14,711 nucleotides of DNA from Larix sibirica. Its lineage: Eukaryota > Streptophyta > Pinopsida > Pinales > Pinaceae. Where the stretch lies: positions 1,694 to 16,404 of the forward strand of contig NWUY0300033039.1 in assembly GCA_004151065.3 (NCBI GenBank). The letters run 5' to 3'. Positions 9,832 through 14,711 of the stretch are shown here, in pieces (within the stretch, counting starts at the first letter, position 1; each line of letters opens with the position of its first letter). A program made the translations under genes and the position numbers. The notes below the pieces were generated by a model, which made no database searches, was not told the origin of the DNA, and saw nothing but the letters and a program-made list of their open reading frames with translations.

Positions 9832-11101
9832 GAAACTAGAAAAATTTATTATGAATCCATCATCAACTATGATTTCTCTAGGAAAAATATGAGAAATAGG
9901 TCCAACATGTTTATCAAGAAGCATGCGAGTTTATCTAGTACTTTAATCAATGGAAAAAGGAGAGAGAAGAGATGCAAGCAAGGTGAGAAGAATAAATGGA
10001 GTGAGATATTTGAAAATATTATCCACTCCCAATATCCAAATAGAAAGAGATTTCATAAATATGAAGGGAACAAGCATGAACTAGATGACTTAGGGAACAC
10101 GGAAGTCATATAGGAACAAAATGGAAATTGGTTGGGTCTAGTTCAATAGACCCAAGTTATGGAGGATATGGGGATGATAATGACCCAAAGAATAATAAGA
10201 TACCTTGGATACACATGGGAGATGAGGGAAATAAGAGGAAAAGGAAAAATGTCAATAAGGTTTGGGTCCAATATAAGACAAAGTAACCAAAGAAAAAACA
10301 ACTTTGGGATAAAGGGAATGAACAGATGAACTAGGGTGGCGATAAACGTAACCAAGATAGAATTGATGAGGAGTGAGAGAATTAGGGTTCACAAAAAATT
10401 GAAAATTAGAAACAAAAAGAGATGGAGAAAGAAGAGACACAACAAAAATTAGGTGGAGGCAAGACCCTAGTAACTAATATTGGTTCAGATAAAGATAAGG
10501 AATTGGAAACCATGCTAATCCAAGATGAACCATCCTAAAAAATAGATAATGTGTGTGATAAAATATCACAAAAGGATTAAGAGATGAAATATATAGAGGA
10601 ATTAACAAAGGTCAAAGTGAAAAAACAAGAATTTCTATAGTATACGAATAAATAAGTGATAGAGTGAAAAATGAGCAAAGATGAAGAAAATTGAAGCTTA
10701 AATAAAAAGGAAACTGATGAAAATAAAAGAGAAGACGAAATGAATAAGGAAGCATAAAAGGAGGAGGATTGGAAAAGAGGAGATAAAATGAAAAACGAAG
10801 TAGTACTCAACAATAAGTGCAAGGAAGCCAAAGCTAAGAAGAAACAATAAGAAGAGGAGTTAAAGTAGGAAAAGATAGAAGTGCAAAGAATATATGCAAA
10901 TAAGAATAGACTTAATAGTGGAAGAGAGGGATTTAATATAGTTGTAGCAACCAACATGCCATCAAAGGAATCAACCTCCAATGGAACAAAAAACATACCA
11001 AGTAGCAGAATGGAAGGACATGTGCATAGGATTAATATTAAGACAAACCCTAGAATTAGGAAAGGGAAGAACAACCCAACGAAACAAGAAACACTAATTT
11101 G
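9832..11101 (+). pseudogene. worn Lys/Glu/Asn-rich coding relic, unknown protein
   Basis: I do not recognise a family. Frame 9832-10113 reads KIYYESIINYDFSRKNM and then a basic segment including NGKRREKRCKQGEKNKW. Somewhere in 10089-10113 it passes to a second frame that can be followed to the TGA at 11102 for about 338 codons. That frame reads PSYGGYGDDNDPKNNKIPW, then KRKRKNVNKVWVQYK, then long Lys/Glu/Asn-rich stretches resembling charged helix, then SGREGFNIVVATNMPSKEST. I counted 14 internal stops, all of which could come from CAA, CAG or CGA by one C-to-T change. The stop count is only about half what composition predicts, so the coding reading is plausible but not proven. A low-complexity purine tract is the alternative. 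Confidence 0.4.
10132..10155. repeat. 9-bp perfect inverted repeat, 6-base loop
   Basis: TTGGGTCTA at 10132-10140 is the exact reverse complement of TAGACCCAA at 10147-10155, with loop GTTCAA. It lies just after the point where the coding-like relic changes frame (10089-10113). One such stem is roughly what chance gives in a window of this size, so a function is not claimed. Confidence 0.6.
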
Positions 11102-13190
11102 AATTGATAGTATTGAATATGCAACCAATTTCTTAACAAGCCTTGATTATTGATTTAGATGATGTGAAATGATGTTAGTAATTTTTGGGCAAGTAAGTGA
11201 GGAAAATATTTCAATGGAGTGATAGGATGAGGAGGAAGGGTTGGATGTGGAAGTCCTCAAAAGAAAGAAAATGAATCTATTTGTTACAGAACCCATGTGT
11301 ATATGGATTAAAATGAGGCTACAAATACATTTATTAGCTCGAGATGCAAGCACTTGTAAATAATTCAAATACATAAATGTCTCATGTTGATTATGAGTTT
11401 AAGCGGGTAGAGGTCATTCCTTCAAAGAATGAGGTGTTAAATTTATCCAATTGTTTGATCTATGTTATGGCTAGCAAATCTAAGAAGATGAAACATAAGA
11501 TGAAGGATACAAACATGTAGTTATAGGATTGTAGAGTAATAAATCATGATCATTCACAATTTGGCACAATATTCTATTATTTATTTTTAGCATGGATGTC
11601 CATGGAAGAGGAGGTCATGACAAGATAACTCTAGAAGTAATATTTTTGATAGGGTTTAGAGACATCAATGAAAAGATAACAACAAAAAATTTGTATCAGC
11701 CTTGGGACAAGGAGTTTTGAGAGCTCCATTCCTTGGTTGTATAAGTGAGTACATGTGACACCAAGATGTATTCCATAAAATCTAAAATGGTGTCCACAAG
11801 ATTAGCAATGGAGAGTCCATCTTTTCTAACTTGGATGAGCTAAATTATAAGTTGATTAAGTATGGTCTTTATAGACATAATGGAGAGAATTTTAAGTAGG
11901 AAAATAGGAGAATTTAGATGAAGTTTGTGGAGATGGAAACCCTTAGATAAGACTTACATTTGATCAATTTTTAGGATATGAAAGCTATATGTGATGTGTT
12001 CAGCATGCAAGAAAGATTTGCGATTAGCATTTTCAAGCATAAAATGGCACATGATAACATTCCAAAGAAGGATGAGTCTAAGGTAGTGTTGAAGAGAAAC
12101 ATGGAAATGATGTTTGAGACCTATGTAAAACTCATGTCTATTATTCATGGTCATTGGAGCAAGAATTACATTTAAGAAACGACTGACAACCATGTAGTTG
12201 GTAGTAGTGAGAAAAGACAAATGTAGGCTAAGGCATGAGTTGAATAGAGTTAAATGTGACACATGTAGATCTATATATCAACATCAACTAAAGTTTTCCC
12301 ATAATGTAGGATAGATGCAAAAATGCATTCTAGAATAGGGTAAAAATATTTTAGCTTATGAGGGTGAATAACCAAGATCTTTAGATGTTGGACCATTCGG
12401 AACACCATATCCATTGGTAGAAACATGAAGAGGATCACAATAACCAAAAGGATCATTAGAATCTCGGTAGTTAGGATCTTCTTCTTTTAGGTAACATATC
12501 CTTAGGGAAACTACCTAGACACATCCCCTCATTTTGAGAATGGTACCTAGGTAAACCGTATATTCTTTAGGGAACACGGCCACATCAACAACTCATGATT
12601 ATATCATATATAAATCATGAAAAATCAACTCAGTAAGAGAAAACATGTTGAACAAAGTGGGATATGAAATTGGGTGTGGAGGGTAACAATGTTTCCTCAC
12701 AAACACTAGAACTACACCCAATTGATAGGGTAGTTAGGATCTATCCCTATAGGACCATCAAATTTAGGGAAATTAGTGTCTAAAGTACCTACAAGTTCAT
12801 CACCGGCATGTAGAAACAATAAAAAAGCTTAAGCAAGTGGAAGGATGAAGTCTTGTTACAAGTGCTTAATTTGTTTTCTCTTTGGAACGTTAAACGTGGT
12901 TGGCATTTATGATACCTACGTTTGTATATTTAAACATTGGATGCTAATGAAATGGATAATGACAAATGTTGAATTGGGTCATACATCTATTCAATAGTGA
13001 TAGCCATATTGCTAATAGATATTGCAAATCTAATGGTTATGCCTATTTATGCCATGGATTAGTTCAAATTATTATTGTTATTCTATTAATGGTTGAATGC
13101 CATTAAGGAAGAAGAATGACATTTGTTGTGGTTTCACTCTATTTCCATGATAAAGTATATAATGTTTCTCATAGTGGTTGAAAATAAGAC
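11102..13190. other. unassigned DNA with short open stretches
   Basis: No element is recognisable. Short open plus-strand stretches occur at 11592-11717 (42 codons from ATG, then TGA) and 11978-12175 (65 codons, Lys/Met-rich, with a KKDESKVVLKRNMEMMFETY segment). A minus-strand stretch at 12356-12514 (about 52 codons) reads DPNYRDSNDPFGYCDP and then a Gly/Pro/Asn-rich segment, which looks more protein-like than its neighbours but matches nothing I know. The purine skew seen to the left weakens after about 11200. Confidence 0.45.
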
Positions 13191-13199
13191 ACCATCTCA

Positions 13200-14310
13200 A
13201 ATAAGAGTACCTTGATTAAGATGTATTATATGGTAAAGATGTGGGAAAGCACAAACCTAATTTCCAAAACCAATTCTAGATTATCTTGCAAACAAAAATA
13301 GTATATAATAGTCTATATGTACAATGTCTTAGATGGTTATTTATAAGTACAAATGTTATACATCTTGGAATTATATATGAAAGGGAAAATCACATAATAT
13401 GAACAACCTCCAACATATGTGGTATTTAGGTCATTTGAGAGGCATATATATATTATTTTGGTAGTGAACTCATTTCTCCTATAGATGTGAATAATCTCTA
13501 CTCCTTTGAAAGATCAATGTAGTAGATTGATTTTTGCAAAGGAAATTAGAAATTATATTCTCGTGAGTGAGGTGAAGGATATGATATAGGTAAACGATTT
13601 GAGGCTATGTACTAACAGCTAAGAATCATTCTCCATGTCTAGAGAGCCTACATTATAATTGTTCATGATATTTATATAGTACAACAAGAGATACAAGAAC
13701 TCATCCATTGAACTAGGAGGTTGTTGAATAAGATCAATAATAGTTCATCTACTATTTCATTTAGTCATTAGCACCAAATCCCATTTTTTCCCTAAAGTGG
13801 TAGAGTGTAGAGTTGTAATGCAAAAATTCAGGGTCATATGATTACGACACTAAATTTGGTTTTTTGGTATAGATAAGATTTGTGCATATCTTGCATCGAC
13901 ACTGAATCATTTCTTTTGTGAATAATAAGAATTGTAATTGGTGGATCATTGCTTCCTTCTTACACCATGTTTAAGTACTTAACAATTTCTTAAAGCTATT
14001 TAATTATGTTTCACAAATGAGTAGGACATATTTAAGGCCTTTTCGTGTTTTCATATTTTGTAGGTTGCCACTCTATTTATAATTTGTCTATCCATGCATT
14101 GATTATGTCAAACAATATCAACTATTAAAAGTTCTACCAGCATCATGCTTAATGTTATCCAATGCTCATCATACCATAAGCTTCTCATGCAACTAGTGGG
14201 CCATTGCATCACACCTCTCTTACATAATTGGGTGAAGAACTTTGATTGCACTAATCCTTATTGATGCTAGTTCATGAGCCAATTACTTAGGCTACTTAGT
14301 GATGTCTTTA
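13200..14310 (-). pseudogene. possible minus-strand coding relic, unknown
   Basis: On the minus strand two protein-like tracts can be followed. Near 14160-14280, one frame reads ASIRISAIKVLHPIM, then ERCDAMAH and LHEKL, then LDNIKHDAGRTFN, with stops where Gln (CAG/CAA) would fit. From 13732 another frame reads LIQQPPSSMDEFLYLLLYYI and NVGSLDMENDS to TAG 13619-13621, then continues through TAA 13553-13555 and TGA 13514-13516 into a stretch of over 50 codons ending near 13340. Between them is DPEFLHYN followed by YHFREKMGFGAN near 13770-13830. I recognise no family. The repeated long open stretches in one direction suggest a decayed transposon or gene copy, but AT-rich chance ORFs are a real alternative. 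Confidence 0.3.
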
Positions 14311-14481
14311 CTCTCCAATTCAAGTTTCCGTTGGGATGCTTATCTTATTTGGTATTTATTTAGTTTTGGAATTTTGAATTTATAAAATATATCCATAATA
14401 CTATTTTCTTAGTTTATATTTTGCAAATTAATTTGTAATTAATAAAAATTGCACAGAATAATGATTAAATTATTAATTTTT
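14311..14481. other. AT-rich spacer
   Basis: Very AT-rich, for example around 14370-14480. I see no feature. It could contain further worn codons of the right-edge LINE, but no frame is convincing. Confidence 0.4.
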
Positions 14482-14711
14482 ATGCATTTTAAAGTTTAGA
14501 ATGAGGAATATGTCTTGTATGGATGTGAAGTTTGGGATTGCAACATTTCTTGAGAGTTTTAGAGAAATATTGAGCAAATTCAAAAGTGTTATATCACTTA
14601 TAATCCTGAAATTAAAAGTAACGTGCCATATCCTATTCTCCTTATAGAAGTGGGTCTTCCCCCCATCGAAAGCATCGCTATGACTAGGTACCTAATGTAC
14701 AAGAACAAGAT
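14482..14711 (+). pseudogene. C-terminal part of a second LINE reverse transcriptase, cut by window edge
   Basis: From 14512 one plus-strand frame runs to the window end: VLYGCEVWDCNIS, TGA, EF, TAG, RNIEQIQKCYITYN, PYPILLIEVGLPPIESIAM and TRYLMYKNK. The LYGCEVW motif, the IEQIQK helix and the conserved P-Y-x-I-L-x-E-x-G-x-x-P-I-E pattern mark the region just after the polymerase in RTE/L1-like endonuclease-reverse transcriptases of plants. The two stops fit CGA to TGA (Arg) and TGG to TAG (Trp in the S-W-R-x-I-E motif). The frame is readable back to about 14482 (MHFKV) with one TAG at 14497-14499, but that part is uncertain. It lies on the opposite strand to the left LINE and, lacking zf-RVT, belongs to a different clade. 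It continues beyond the window. Confidence 0.82.

Noticed and set aside
10143-10440. Two overlapping minus-strand hydrophobic open frames of 62-70 codons
   Set aside because: Same base-composition effect as the 183-codon frame. They overlap each other in different frames and show no motif.
10577-11128. 183-codon minus-strand open frame rich in Ser, Phe, Leu and Ile, resembling a multi-pass membrane protein
   Set aside because: It is antisense to a purine-rich strand, which seldom contains TTA, CTA or TCA, so a long antisense frame is expected. Hydrophobic residues follow from the pyrimidine-rich codons. No motif or family is visible.
1-14711. A defence, toxin, CRISPR or operon-like system
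   Set aside because: The content is plant retroelement debris. I see no repeat-spacer array, no adjacent intact genes and no prokaryotic-type signals.

Overview
This window looks like non-genic nuclear DNA from a plant with a large, repeat-filled genome. The LINE reverse transcriptase with a zinc-knuckle-like domain and a plant-type RNase H at the left end is typical of seed plants. The density of old, worn elements suggests a gymnosperm, but that is inference. I see no intact host gene, rRNA, tRNA, CRISPR array or bacterial-style operon. I did not find an undescribed biological system.

Layout: (1) About 1-3550, minus strand: a 5'-truncated non-LTR (L1-type) LINE. It keeps most of ORF2: the linker before the reverse transcriptase, the RT with its FADD box, the zf-RVT domain and RNase H. 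Five frameshifts and several nonsense codons inactivate it. (2) About 3550-5400: AT-rich DNA with nothing recognisable. (3) About 5405-6180, plus strand: a worn Ty3/gypsy integrase fragment whose catalytic Glu is gone. (4) About 6300-11100: nearly 5 kb with a strikingly purine-rich plus strand and almost no CpG in the stretch I counted. It holds a diverged tandem duplication (about 6410-6856) and, at about 9832-11101, a Lys/Glu-rich reading frame broken by stops. (5) About 11100-13200: unresolved AT-rich DNA with short open stretches. (6) About 13200-14310, minus strand: a possible coding relic of unknown identity. (7) 14482-14711, plus strand: the C-terminal part of a second, different LINE reverse transcriptase, cut by the window edge.

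The parts do not work together. They are independent fossils in different orientations. The left LINE is more GC-rich, keeps more CpG and has long open stretches, so it is probably the youngest. The gypsy fragment, the purine-rich block and the right-edge LINE are older. Many in-frame stops are what C-to-T change at CAA, CAG, CGA or TGG codons gives, as expected for silenced, methylated repeats.
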